In this document: piece after piece, positions 37,501-44,155 of the stretch
Position numbering within the stretch: position 1 is the stretch's first letter
Layout of the letters: the number at the start of each line of letters is the position of its first letter
DNA from: Pseudohongiella sp. O18
Lineage (GTDB): Bacteria > Pseudomonadota > Gammaproteobacteria > Pseudomonadales > Pseudohongiellaceae
Assembly: GCF_021729085.1 (NCBI RefSeq)
Contig: NZ_JAJSAR010000001.1
Location: 372,001-436,000, forward strand
Length of the DNA stretch: 64,000 nt
Direction of reading: 5' to 3'
The notes under the pieces: generated by a model
Seen by the model: only the letters and a program-made list of their open reading frames with translations
Told to the model about the DNA's origin: nothing
The model's database searches: none
Position numbers and translations under genes: made by a program

Positions 37501-40470
37501 AAACCCGTTATTCTGTCAGGCTTTGATCTGACGGGCAGCGATGCAGGAAACTATTCACTGGGTGACGCACCAAGCACCACCGGCAACATTAAGCGTGAGC
37601 TACAGCTGATCACCGATGTCGTACCACCGGAAGTCTTGCGTGCCCAGGCCGACACGAATCTGGAAGCACAACGGGAAACGCTGACCGCAATGGTCAACGC
37701 ACAGGCGGACGCGGTAACTGTGGTCGAATATGAAGCGGCGACCGCCAGCGTATTTCAGCGCGTGGCAGCTGCACCTGTCAACAATTCGATTCTGGCAACA
37801 CCACCCGAGCAACAGGACACTTTCACTCAGACCTATGTGGCGGCAGCGCAGACATTGCAACAACGTCAGCAGGAGTACGCGGCCCTGGAAACCGGCTATC
37901 GCAGCGAAGCTCGATACCTGAAGTCACTGACACAGACATTCAATCAGGTGCAACGGGATCTTCAAGTGGCGTCTGCATTGATTCCCGCGATTGAATCCTC
38001 CATCGCCGGAGCCACCGCTGCGCTGGCTGATCTTGATACGAATCTGGCCGAAATTCAGGAAGCACGCGAGCGACTGGCGGAATACACACAACTGGAACAG
38101 GAAGCTCTGGCCACAGGTCGCGGCGCGGAGGCTGCGCAGTACCGCGAGATGCAAGCCGGTTTACAGGAACTGATCGATCAGGAAGACGAATTGCTGCAGC
38201 AACGCGCAGAAACAGAACAGCTGATTGCAGAGCAGCAGCAGGAAATCGAGAGCACGCGCCAGAGCATCGCTGAGCTGGAAGAGCAAAGCCAGGTGCTAAG
38301 CGCCGAAATGAGTGACACCGAAATCGAAGTGCAACTGGCCGCAGAGCGCGCCAGCGCGTTGCGAGAAGGAATCGCTGAGGCCAGCGAGGAAATGGAGACC
38401 GCACGCGCGGAAGGTGCGGCAGCTTACGAACAGCGGGCCAGCAACCTTGCCCAGGCCCGCCAGGAAGCCGAGGCCAAGGTAAATAATCTGCAAGCGGTCG
38501 TTTCATCAGACCTGGCGCAGCGCACTGCCGCCAGCCTGGTGGATACCGACCCAGCGGTTGTTGCAACGCTGGCGGGACGTGAGCAGGCCACCGCCGCGAA
38601 AAATGCGGTAGGCCAGACAATTTCGCAGACCCTGGGTGCCGGAGCACTCAATTACGCGGAACAACTGGCACAGCAGGCGACCTCTGGTCAGGGCCTGGGC
38701 GTCAACCCGCAGCAACTGCGAGACGGCCTGGTCAACAGCGTACCTGAACTCAACCAGCTGCAGACCCAGTACCAGTCAGCCATGACTGCCCAGCAGTCCG
38801 CAATGACAAGCATTGAGGACATATTCTTTGCTGGCCCCCGAAATGCGGCGCGCACTCTGTTGGGCGTCACTGGTGCCCAGGCTGACAATCTGCCAATGGT
38901 TGCTGCTGCGCGCGAGCGGATGAATAGTCGCATTGCACAACTTGCAGGTGTTGACCTCAGCACCATTCCAGCCGTGGACGCCAGTGGCAACCCATTGCCC
39001 ATGGTGGAGCGTATTGCGCTGGGGATGCTGGCCCGCCAGGGTGCCACCGACCTGGCGGCAGCCGCCAACCCCGGCACGCTGGGTTCGGCGGCCAGTGGTT
39101 ACCAGGCACGCATTGATGCGGCGGTCGGACGTGAATTTGGCATCACACCCACTCAGGCCTTGAATGACCCCAATGCTGCCTTGAATGCAGCAGCAGATCT
39201 GGTACCAACCGATCGGGACAGTGCCATTGATGTGGCCGAGCAAATGTTAGTGGCCCGCGTCCGGCTTGATGGCGCCCTTCAGGACGCCGCCATGCAGGAA
39301 GCAGCCGCCCAGGATCCAACGGGCACGCTGGCCGAAGTCAACAATATCGAAGCCGCCGCTGAGCAGGCGTTTGCCGATACCTATGGTCAGACACCCGAAG
39401 AAATGCTCATCAGTTATATCAATGGTCAGGCAGATGCCGCACGTGCTGCCGACACGCCCGAGGAAATGCTGGAGCTCTACCTGCAGAACAACATGCCTCA
39501 GGCAGCGCTGGCAAGAGACGTTATCGAAGGCATGCGCAATGGCGCGCCACCCGATCAGTTGCTGGCAATGGTGGCCAGTTCCTCAACGGGCGGCCGCAAC
39601 AATCCACTTTCCATCAACAACACGGGCGATGCAGCGAATGCCGGTCGCACTGGGCTGGCCATGCAGGACGCGGCAATCACGCAGGCCGAGGTCGCTGATC
39701 GCACAGGTACGCTGAGAGCGGTTAACGATGTGCGCGGCGCGGTTGATGCCGAGTTCGCCGCCGTGTTTGGCGGTAGCCCGGAAGAGTTGGCTCTCAATGC
39801 GCTGGAAGATCCGGAAGCTGCGGCCGGCCAATTGCTTGAACTGGGTGAAGATCTGTTCTCTAACCCGGAAGGTGCCACACTGGAGGCTGTCAATATCGTC
39901 GGCAGCGGTGCTGTCAGTGCGGCCAGCAGCGCGCTGAACACAGCACGCAATCAGCTGGAAGTCCTGGCGGGTCCGCTCGGTGGCGTCGGCGAGGCCATGA
40001 CCACCATTGCTGACTGGGGCGGAGACATTGTCGGCGGCGCCATCGACTTTGCCGGTGACCTGTTCGGCTTTGGCGGTGGTGGTCCGTCCGATGCAGAAAT
40101 CGCCGCGGCCCAGGCTTTTGTAGCACAGCAGGCTCGTGTGGCTGAACTGGAGCAGCAACAGGCTGAAGATCAGGCGATTATGGCCTACCTCGAGCAGGCC
40201 CGTGCAGTCGCTGAATCCAAATACCGTCTGGCGGTCGGCGTTGAAAAAGCCAAAGACCAGGTGAGCCAGTATGTGCTGAACGCCAAGGTAGAGTCACGCC
40301 GCGAGCAGGAATACCAGGTCACCCGCCAGGCCAGCACCGAGGTGATCCGTGAGTATGTCCAGAACAACCTGGAACAGGAGGCCGGTGCTGCCCAGCGCCA
40401 GCTGCAGGCCGTATCCGGCACGCCGGAAGAACTCGCCGCACGCGCAAACGCCTGGAGGGCAGGATCATGA
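28504..40470 (+). CDS. Giant two-partner secretion exoprotein (TpsA) with beta-propeller-like, MBG and YDG repeats
   Basis: The 3,988-residue protein starts with GTG behind AGGTAA. Residues 1-28 are a signal peptide. The TPS secretion domain follows, with GIVNWDTFSIGAG and NSNGI (residues 109-113), a variant of the NPNGI motif. A right-handed beta-helix runs to the WLLDPKNITI motif near 520. Residues 557-1309 hold 14 FG-GAP-like blades. An MBG domain occupies about 1620-1712, 15 YDG-type repeats 1713-3032, and a Glu/Gln-rich coiled coil 3113-3333. The C-terminus has three related TPEE-type repeats and another helical region. It should be exported by the Sec system and then by the downstream TpsB. 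A surface adhesin or ligand-binding filament is the likely role; no toxin domain is visible. The last codons overlap tpsB by four bases. Confidence 0.93.
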   Translation: MPPSRFKRLELAVAICAASLTMHSSRAQDLPQGADVTHGRIDIDVQGQHMQVQQGSQYGIVNWDTFSIGAGYHVDFDNGSGATLNRVTGTDVSHIYGQLTASGSVYLLNSNGIVIGEGGQVLTGGHFIGSTLDIQDSDFLDGGGFSLFGEASSGVTNLGKISSSGGNVLLAGYTVENRGEISAPQGHAGLAAGTRVDVLTDTSWAGGAFAVKLGERDSSVSNEGRIQAMVAELRTHNGNIYALAGNNTGLIQATGVRSEGGKVFLTAEDGLVQSSGVVSAVKADGSGGDIEISAQTIENYGGVQDVSGSTGGRIALTADSIISDTTMRADGTDGDGGVITLEAEDQALLTSAGSISAQGSASGGEIAVDGGSGKTLLSGSINVSGGLQGGRVSLWGQSVSMFGGSILAEGGALGGEVYLGGGWQGRDIWQGNALLETSNSQSTYLSETSHISVDARQLGKGGTVAAWSDGITQFAGKITARGGLLGGDGGMVETSGLDGLGVSGDVDAGARAPYGTNGAWLLDPKNITISETAAPLEEFRRVLNEPGARAASYTTWNFGQDVDISGNTFIVSTRESTAQGRSAGGVYVFEDGRFSALLTSGLSSTVDFGKTIAIAGDFIAASAPGDRQTIEGTISQYRGSISFFHRGDGWKNGTQSLLSKQYNPYSKQTNDFSTDDWGAALVGAERSGNTYFYISNPLADLNSINGEDAGTVLVYSCSSPTFCGSAGELTAETKVADQRYGTSLAADGDVVAIGSTKSYHPTLATNQLDVFVGFNRLNLTIEGFGSIGGFDVDDRTLVVNSGDSFRQFDLSLGDSGTQAQQSAAWTIAKPVNLWVANRIAVSGDTLLVENGSTSSSTRHAIYQRPSAGWNSCPESDCAYSLNITLSGERANSFALDGDLAIIGQQDWASGAGRINIFTRHNGTWGYGETLGATQLDYTTEFGDAVAIDGDTWVVGDSSVAFNATNEGAAYIFENGSLAARLGRRYPRFISGSSYGFGLDVGIDGSTVAVISPGDAYIFEKGAGWKNGTTNLTGYKFFGSNTVNSLSLDNNLLAVGFTHQSKTTPGQVKLFQNSGTGWQSALDNALASLMPSTSQNSDGFGIDVALDGNTLLVGQASTDNSITQRAFIFENTSNDWSTAVETILNRGLGANNDLSSGLFGGSVALDGNLAVVGFGTQFGNVQQSSTTGAYVFEKQGSWAASSQPAARLQVNHTGFGAAVAVDNGLIGVSAFPGNNSVGGAVYLFKKQGGWQDGSNNLIASLAAASSGGSDRSSIGYSLAISGDKVVSGGTPATAPGSNPWRAGFLYQGPFDVESRFAFGNQPGDTLSLKASSLAGALSLGTDITLQANNDINVIDAITVNNPDGNGGKLTLEAGRSILVNASITTDSGDLHLLAGSPNANATYRDSGEARVLVGTDSNNNSATLNLGSGNLLINAPDRFENRALTNNIFRFDATNPGVFRVFSKTPDNTGAISPSNLRKNLDITGRDFVHYNKTFDYSNPIPDDLPTGSGFFYTIRPSIRVSVGDSTATFGDEAVATLQLDSATLDGNDIDADAFGITASGILTVVKTAPADHVSKTAGGFAEVGSYTDGLIATLRQNVTTGSLFGVDVTAGEAGDLTVTKKSIRAIVDNVTREYGTANPQFTFTFKNLQDDGAGLVAGDTVSVFDTPLTVTTDAALDTDVRPQPFDLVAGGGADNNYDVTLVDGLLTIVQQQLQVTGLSAQDRVYDATASATLSGAATIAPLAGDDISLGGTLTATASFASKHVGNDKPVTISGLQLNGADAPNYALVLPNLTASITALALNPTGLSAADRVYDNTTQVSLSGTPSIAPIQGDDVSLAGTVSGSFSDRNAGINKPVRLTGLTLDGADAGNYTLNLSDALFASISPRELQVTGLTAQDKVYDETLRATTTGTATVTALGEDQVQVGGTALFQFSDRHVGTNKVVTASGFTLHGAHAGNYTLLQPTGLTASITPRDVVVTGLSVVDRIYDGTAAARLVGNAGISTFGQDDVTLQGDGTALFADKHVGSNKAVTVNGFSLTGAHAGNYNLLQPSGLSASILARPLSVSGITISNRAYDGTINVSFTGDAAVSGALDGDDLSIDSSGFTLNFLDKNVGTDKKVRIGGVALSGADAANYDATDAGLVASITPRLLDLLDVNVADKIYDRTTSATVTGGRITGILTGDSLSLLVSERFGIFSDKNVGQNKTVTIAGFSLTGSSAGNYALNPLTLNASITPHTLNITGLNGDKTYDGQASTTLRHNGLDSAFVGDDVSLDGSAVSAAFADKHAGANKNLSLTGSFTLQGNDASNYLLNQPGALTGTISKRNITVDGLTIADKVYDGTTTAEISGTGTFGGAIAGDDLAINVGEVDVQFADKNAGNNKPVAMSGVTLSGADAENYSAATPTGLTASITPKALTVSGIGASDKVYDLTTSATLTGTGVIAGRIDGDLVTLDESARSGSFADRHVGEDKVVTVSGLALAGNDRNNYVISPVSDVTASITPATVSLTGLTAINRVYDATTLVNLDGVSTLDFGTLGTLKSIKDDLSLLGTPVANMNDKHVGDNKALTVSGVTLGGQDAGNYTLNLPTTLSANITPLELTVVGLTAVDREYNGDNIADLSGTPSAAFKTGDAVSISGSPLATFDSKDVGARTVNVTGFELDGDDASNYRLKQPEPLNASISPYQLVLQGVVADDKIYDGTTVAPLSGSLSVSPLGGDSVTVSGQPVATFASKNVGDSIAVTLSGLGLSGGGSNNYIFTIPELQASITPRTLTVSGITAMDKVYDGTTAASFSGTATLPDVVSGDAVDFDASILSGSFRDKNVGDGKLVTVEGGGLSGTDAGNYLLQLPGSLTASITPKPLSITGISAADRVYDGTTTVSVSGGNLEGMIDGDAVQLSAAGATGTLSDPDAGDNKPVTVAGFSVTGADFTNYSLAEPEGVTVNILQRLLEISGVQVADKFFDGNTSATVSGGNLQGVISGDDVGLVGANISGEFADPEVGDNKPVILSGFDLTGSDAGNYSLGDAPSTTGNIKRELQLITDVVPPEVLRAQADTNLEAQRETLTAMVNAQADAVTVVEYEAATASVFQRVAAAPVNNSILATPPEQQDTFTQTYVAAAQTLQQRQQEYAALETGYRSEARYLKSLTQTFNQVQRDLQVASALIPAIESSIAGATAALADLDTNLAEIQEARERLAEYTQLEQEALATGRGAEAAQYREMQAGLQELIDQEDELLQQRAETEQLIAEQQQEIESTRQSIAELEEQSQVLSAEMSDTEIEVQLAAERASALREGIAEASEEMETARAEGAAAYEQRASNLAQARQEAEAKVNNLQAVVSSDLAQRTAASLVDTDPAVVATLAGREQATAAKNAVGQTISQTLGAGALNYAEQLAQQATSGQGLGVNPQQLRDGLVNSVPELNQLQTQYQSAMTAQQSAMTSIEDIFFAGPRNAARTLLGVTGAQADNLPMVAAARERMNSRIAQLAGVDLSTIPAVDASGNPLPMVERIALGMLARQGATDLAAAANPGTLGSAASGYQARIDAAVGREFGITPTQALNDPNAALNAAADLVPTDRDSAIDVAEQMLVARVRLDGALQDAAMQEAAAQDPTGTLAEVNNIEAAAEQAFADTYGQTPEEMLISYINGQADAARAADTPEEMLELYLQNNMPQAALARDVIEGMRNGAPPDQLLAMVASSSTGGRNNPLSINNTGDAANAGRTGLAMQDAAITQAEVADRTGTLRAVNDVRGAVDAEFAAVFGGSPEELALNALEDPEAAAGQLLELGEDLFSNPEGATLEAVNIVGSGAVSAASSALNTARNQLEVLAGPLGGVGEAMTTIADWGGDIVGGAIDFAGDLFGFGGGGPSDAEIAAAQAFVAQQARVAELEQQQAEDQAIMAYLEQARAVAESKYRLAVGVEKAKDQVSQYVLNAKVESRREQEYQVTRQASTEVIREYVQNNLEQEAGAAQRQLQAVSGTPEELAARANAWRAGS
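30172..32430 (+). repeat. Fourteen FG-GAP-like blade repeats within the TpsA gene
   Basis: Each unit of about 54 residues has a core such as FGxxVAIDGDTWVVG, a loop, and a closing strand like GAAYIFENG. I count 14 units, which equals two seven-bladed propellers. The units are diverged at DNA level. Confidence 0.7.
33640..37599 (+). repeat. Fifteen YDG-type repeats within the TpsA gene
   Basis: Units average 264 bases (88 residues) and follow the pattern LxVxGLxAxDKVYDGTTxA, then a GDDVxL stretch, FADKHVGxNKxVT, and ADAGNYxLxxPxxLTASITP. They are degenerate in DNA, so they are protein repeats and not a recent tandem expansion. Confidence 0.9.
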
Positions 40471-42287
40471 ACAACACTAAACCATGGTCTATCTGCTTAA
40501 GCCTGGGCCTGCTGGCAGCTTTGCCGGCCACGGCCCAGCAGTCAGAGTCCGGCGTTCAGGTGATTGGTCCACAATCCACGGTGGAACGTTATGATGCGCC
40601 GGTACTCCCGATCGGGTCCGCAGAAGGCATGATCGACTTTCCATCGTTGATCAGTGCGCCTGGCGCCGATGATGGCATTGAAATCATGCCCAGCTTTGAC
40701 GCCGTCACGATAGAGATACTGGGCACCGGGCAGAGTCGCCAGGAGGGCGAATTTGTCGACATTCTGGGTCAGAGTCGCGCTGACGACACTAACCGCGATG
40801 CCTTGTATGGGGCGCTTCGTGAAACCCTGTCCGTGCATCAGGGACTGCCACTGACGCTGGGCGATGTGCGCTTCATTCAGCAGGACATTACTGATGCCTA
40901 TCGTAGCAACGGTTACCCATTGCTGTCTGTCATCGTTCCTCCGCAGGAGATCGCCAATAATCATCTGCGTGTGCAGGTCAACGAGTTCCGGCTGGCAGAG
41001 GTGCGGCTCAGCTATGGTCGTGGTGATGGCAACTATAGCGACGGCGACCCTCGCTGGAGTGATCCTGAAAAAATTCAGGCGCGCTTCGAGCCCGTTCTTG
41101 AGGCGCCTATCCTCAACCAGCAATCGCTGGACGATGCCGTCGAACAGCTTAACCGCAGCCCGTTCCGCAGTGCCCGAGTGGTGTTTGAGCCAGGCACGGA
41201 ACTGGGTCAGAGTATTGCCAATGTGCAGATTGACGAACAGCGCCCCTGGAGTATTCAGGGCGGCTATAACAATCATGCCACGGAAAGCTCCGGCACTAAC
41301 CGATACTCCCTCAGCGCCACCCTGGGCAACATCCTCGGGGAAAACAACCAACTCTCGCTAAACGCCACCTTCGGCGACAGTATTGAGGAGTTCAGTAATT
41401 ATTCAGCAGTGTTCACCGTTCCGAACCGCTGGGGACATACATTTACATTAAATACCAACTATTCTGATACGGCATCCAGCACCATTCCCGGCATCGATTC
41501 AGCCAGCACATCCCTTCAAATGACTGCCGACTACCGTGTACCTTTGCGACGCGGTGACAGCTGGGAATTGTCTGGCAACGCGGCCTTTTCCTTAAAACAA
41601 TTTGAACGCGCCAGCCTGTTTGGTGGCACTGAAGTGGGTGGCGCCGAGTATGACGGCGCACAACTGTCCGCTGGGCTGACGCTGAACCTGCAGCGAGAAT
41701 TCAGCTCCAACCAGATCTCGGCGACTGTGTTTAACAGTCTCGCCGGTATAACCGACCTGAACAACGCGGAAAACTATCGCCGCTTCTACAACAGCGCCGA
41801 TGGTGATCCTGAAAGCACGCATATCAGCCTGAGTATTGCCCACATGCAGCAACTCGGCGTGCTTGGTGATCGTTGGAGCAACTGGCGTACCGAGACTCAG
41901 ATCTCCGCACAATATGCCATCACCCAGCTGGCAGGCAGTGATAATTTTGCACTGGGAGGGCCCGGCATCCTGCGCGCCTATCAATCCAGTGAAGGCGCCG
42001 GAGACCGTGGTGCGTTCATCAACCAGACGCTGCATTTCCCACCGTTGAGCCGCCCAGTCCTGTATGGTCTGATCCAGAACGTGCAGTGGTCCGCTTTCGT
42101 AGAATCAGGCACGGCGGAATTCGAGAACGGCGGCAGCATCACACTATGGGATGCAGGGCTGGGAATGTCCCTGCAGTTTCGTGGCAACACGCGCTGCAAC
42201 TTCACGCTTGCGGTTGCCGGCGAGGATTCAGGGCAGACGCAATCGGGAGATAGTCGGTTTTTCGCGGGGTGTAATTTCTCTTATTGA
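40467..42287 (+). CDS. ShlB/FhaC/HecB family two-partner secretion transporter (TpsB)
   Basis: The 606-residue outer-membrane protein has a signal peptide (MNNTKPWSICLSLGLLAALP, cleaved near ATAQ), two POTRA domains (about residues 75-240, with SNGYPLLSVIVPPQ and QSLDDAVEQLNRSPF) and a C-terminal 16-strand barrel of the Omp85 superfamily ending in FFAGCNFSY with a terminal aromatic residue. The segment GGPGILRAYQSSEGAGDRG resembles the conserved loop 6 VRGY/F region. Its ATG overlaps the exoprotein stop (ATGA), so it is the dedicated exporter of that protein. Confidence 0.94.
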   Translation: MNNTKPWSICLSLGLLAALPATAQQSESGVQVIGPQSTVERYDAPVLPIGSAEGMIDFPSLISAPGADDGIEIMPSFDAVTIEILGTGQSRQEGEFVDILGQSRADDTNRDALYGALRETLSVHQGLPLTLGDVRFIQQDITDAYRSNGYPLLSVIVPPQEIANNHLRVQVNEFRLAEVRLSYGRGDGNYSDGDPRWSDPEKIQARFEPVLEAPILNQQSLDDAVEQLNRSPFRSARVVFEPGTELGQSIANVQIDEQRPWSIQGGYNNHATESSGTNRYSLSATLGNILGENNQLSLNATFGDSIEEFSNYSAVFTVPNRWGHTFTLNTNYSDTASSTIPGIDSASTSLQMTADYRVPLRRGDSWELSGNAAFSLKQFERASLFGGTEVGGAEYDGAQLSAGLTLNLQREFSSNQISATVFNSLAGITDLNNAENYRRFYNSADGDPESTHISLSIAHMQQLGVLGDRWSNWRTETQISAQYAITQLAGSDNFALGGPGILRAYQSSEGAGDRGAFINQTLHFPPLSRPVLYGLIQNVQWSAFVESGTAEFENGGSITLWDAGLGMSLQFRGNTRCNFTLAVAGEDSGQTQSGDSRFFAGCNFSY

Positions 42288-42305
42288 CGCACAAGAATTG
42301 AATTC

Positions 42306-42331
42306 TAAACTTATCCACAGGGTGCCGATAA
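42306..42331 (+). promoter_or_regulatory. FliA (sigma-28)-like promoter of the chemoreceptor gene
   Basis: TAAA at 42306-42309 and a perfect GCCGATAA at 42324-42331 are separated by 14 bases; the usual spacing is 15. The element lies 54 bases upstream of the MCP start codon. Confidence 0.6.
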
Positions 42332-42384
42332 CCAGATAGTAACATCTACAAAATCTCTATCGTCGGTAAAAAAGGCTTACCCTC

Positions 42385-44112
42385 ATGTCCGTTAAACAGA
42401 AACTCATCGGCATGGCTGCCCTCGCAGTTCTGCTACTTTTGATTGTTGGAGGCTTCGGTTTCACGGGCATTGCACAATTAAACCAATCGACCAGTCATTT
42501 ACAGCTTCAGTCCAACATTCTTGGCAACCACCTGACCGCAGACATGATGCACGATGCGCTTAGTTCTGACGTGCTCGCCGCGGTGGTGGCGAGCAGCAGT
42601 GGTGATCGCGAGGCAATTGAGACAGCGCGCGCTGATCAGCGCGAGCACGCCCAGACCTTCCGCGACATGCTGGCGGCCAATGAGTCGCTTATCACGGACC
42701 CGGAAACAGCCACCGCTCTACAGACTGTGTTGCCTGTATTAACCGACTACATCAACTCGGCCGACCGTATCGTTTCGCTCGCTGAATCCAATCTGTCTCG
42801 GGCGCTAAGTTCGTCTCCAGCCTTGACTGCCAGTGTTCTGACGGTCGATGAACCTCAGGAACAAAACAATGCCGCAGCAACCGTTGTCGAGCCTGTGACA
42901 GAAGCCCGGCCAACGCAGGCCCTCGCCGAGCTGGACGACTTTCGGGCAGCATATGCCCGTCTGGCGGATGAGATGGAGAGCCTGACCAGACTCATCGAGC
43001 AAAATGCGGCATCCGTAGAGGCTGAAGCCGATGAGACAGCTATAGCATCGAACATGTTGATGAGCCTTGGTCTGGGTGTTGGTGTGCTATTGATGGTTGC
43101 ACTCGCCTGGCTGATCAGTCGCAGCATTGTTGGACCATTAAACGAGTTGCTCGCCAACGCTGAAATAGCCGCCACCGGGAATCTGGGTACATCTCTTACG
43201 ATTAATGGCAGTCAGGAAATCGCCAACTCAGCCAGAGCTCTGGAAACGATGCGCTTAAATCTGTCTACCATGGTAGCTGCCATTGGAGACTCGGCCAAAC
43301 AACTGTCGTCTGCTTCAGATGACATGACGTCAACCACCTCCAAGAGCCGAGGCAGTGTTGATCAACAGCAGGCGGCGATCTCCCAGGTTGCCGCTGCCAT
43401 GCACGAAATGACCGCCACATCGCAGGAAGTTGCCGACAATATCAAACGCATTGCGGATGCCGCCGTTGCTGCTAACCAGGAAAGCACCGCTGGTACTGAG
43501 GTGGTCCGCGGCACAATCAGTGACGTGCGCGATCTGGCGGCACAAATAGAACAGTCTGCCGCTGTCATCAATCAACTCAATGAGGACAGCGAAGACATCT
43601 CCGGAGTACTCAGCACCATTACCGGTATTGCCGAACAAACCAACCTGCTGGCACTAAACGCCGCCATTGAAGCGGCTCGTGCAGGAGAACAAGGCCGTGG
43701 CTTCGCTGTGGTCGCCGACGAAGTTCGCACGCTTGCCAGCCGCACACAGCAGTCCATCGGACAGATTCAGGCGACCATCGAGAAGCTGCAGGGCGGCTCC
43801 CAGTCAGCGGTCAAGGCAATGGAGAGCAGCCGCAATAAATCCGGCAAAGTGATGGAGCAGGCGCGCCGTGCGGGGGCCTCGCTGGAGGCGATCGTGCGCG
43901 GGGTATCTGAAATAAAAGACATGAGCGTGCAGATCGCCGACGCGGCTGCGCAGCAGAGCACGGTGTCTGAAGATATCAGCAGATCTCTGGAGCAGATAGA
44001 CGGGCAGTCACACATCACCACCGAAGGCCTGGGGCGCACCAGCCAGAGCGCGGTTGCCGTGGCGGATATTGCCTCTGAACTGACAAAGGCGGTCTCAAAA
44101 TTCCGGTTGTAG
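42385..44112 (+). CDS. Methyl-accepting chemotaxis protein
   Basis: The 575-residue chemoreceptor has a first helix (residues 7-31), a periplasmic sensing region of about 190 residues that is mostly helical, a second helix (about 224-248, [18 protein letters not shown]), a HAMP domain and a cytoplasmic signalling domain whose tip reads [20 protein letters not shown] with [14 protein letters not shown] next. It signals to CheA/CheW and is adapted by methylation. The periplasmic domain contains a low-complexity Ala/Val/Glu stretch near residues 150-175. The ligand is unknown. Confidence 0.95.
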   Translation: MSVKQKLIGMAALAVLLLLIVGGFGFTGIAQLNQSTSHLQLQSNILGNHLTADMMHDALSSDVLAAVVASSSGDREAIETARADQREHAQTFRDMLAANESLITDPETATALQTVLPVLTDYINSADRIVSLAESNLSRALSSSPALTASVLTVDEPQEQNNAAATVVEPVTEARPTQALAELDDFRAAYARLADEMESLTRLIEQNAASVEAEADETAIASNMLMSLGLGVGVLLMVALAWLISRSIVGPLNELLANAEIAATGNLGTSLTINGSQEIANSARALETMRLNLSTMVAAIGDSAKQLSSASDDMTSTTSKSRGSVDQQQAAISQVAAAMHEMTATSQEVADNIKRIADAAVAANQESTAGTEVVRGTISDVRDLAAQIEQSAAVINQLNEDSEDISGVLSTITGIAEQTNLLALNAAIEAARAGEQGRGFAVVADEVRTLASRTQQSIGQIQATIEKLQGGSQSAVKAMESSRNKSGKVMEQARRAGASLEAIVRGVSEIKDMSVQIADAAAQQSTVSEDISRSLEQIDGQSHITTEGLGRTSQSAVAVADIASELTKAVSKFRL

Positions 44113-44155
44113 GCCTGTGGCTTGTCGACGTCGGCGGGAGAGCGCAGAGAGTCAA

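Noticed and set aside
33640-37599. CRISPR array or other DNA repeat array
   Set aside because: The 264-base units are conserved only at protein level, have no short identical repeats and are in frame in one gene.
37940-38647. A 235-codon frame on the minus strand inside the exoprotein gene
   Set aside because: It lies opposite a strongly supported coding region, has a Pro/Arg-rich translation without domains and no ribosome site.
40542-41351. A 269-codon minus-strand frame opposite the TpsB gene
   Set aside because: The plus-strand gene has clear POTRA and barrel features; the antisense frame shows only shadow composition.
42294-42306. Terminator after the TpsB gene (AGAATT-G-AATTCT)
   Set aside because: AT-rich, 6-base arms with a one-base loop and no T-run; it overlaps the chemoreceptor promoter.
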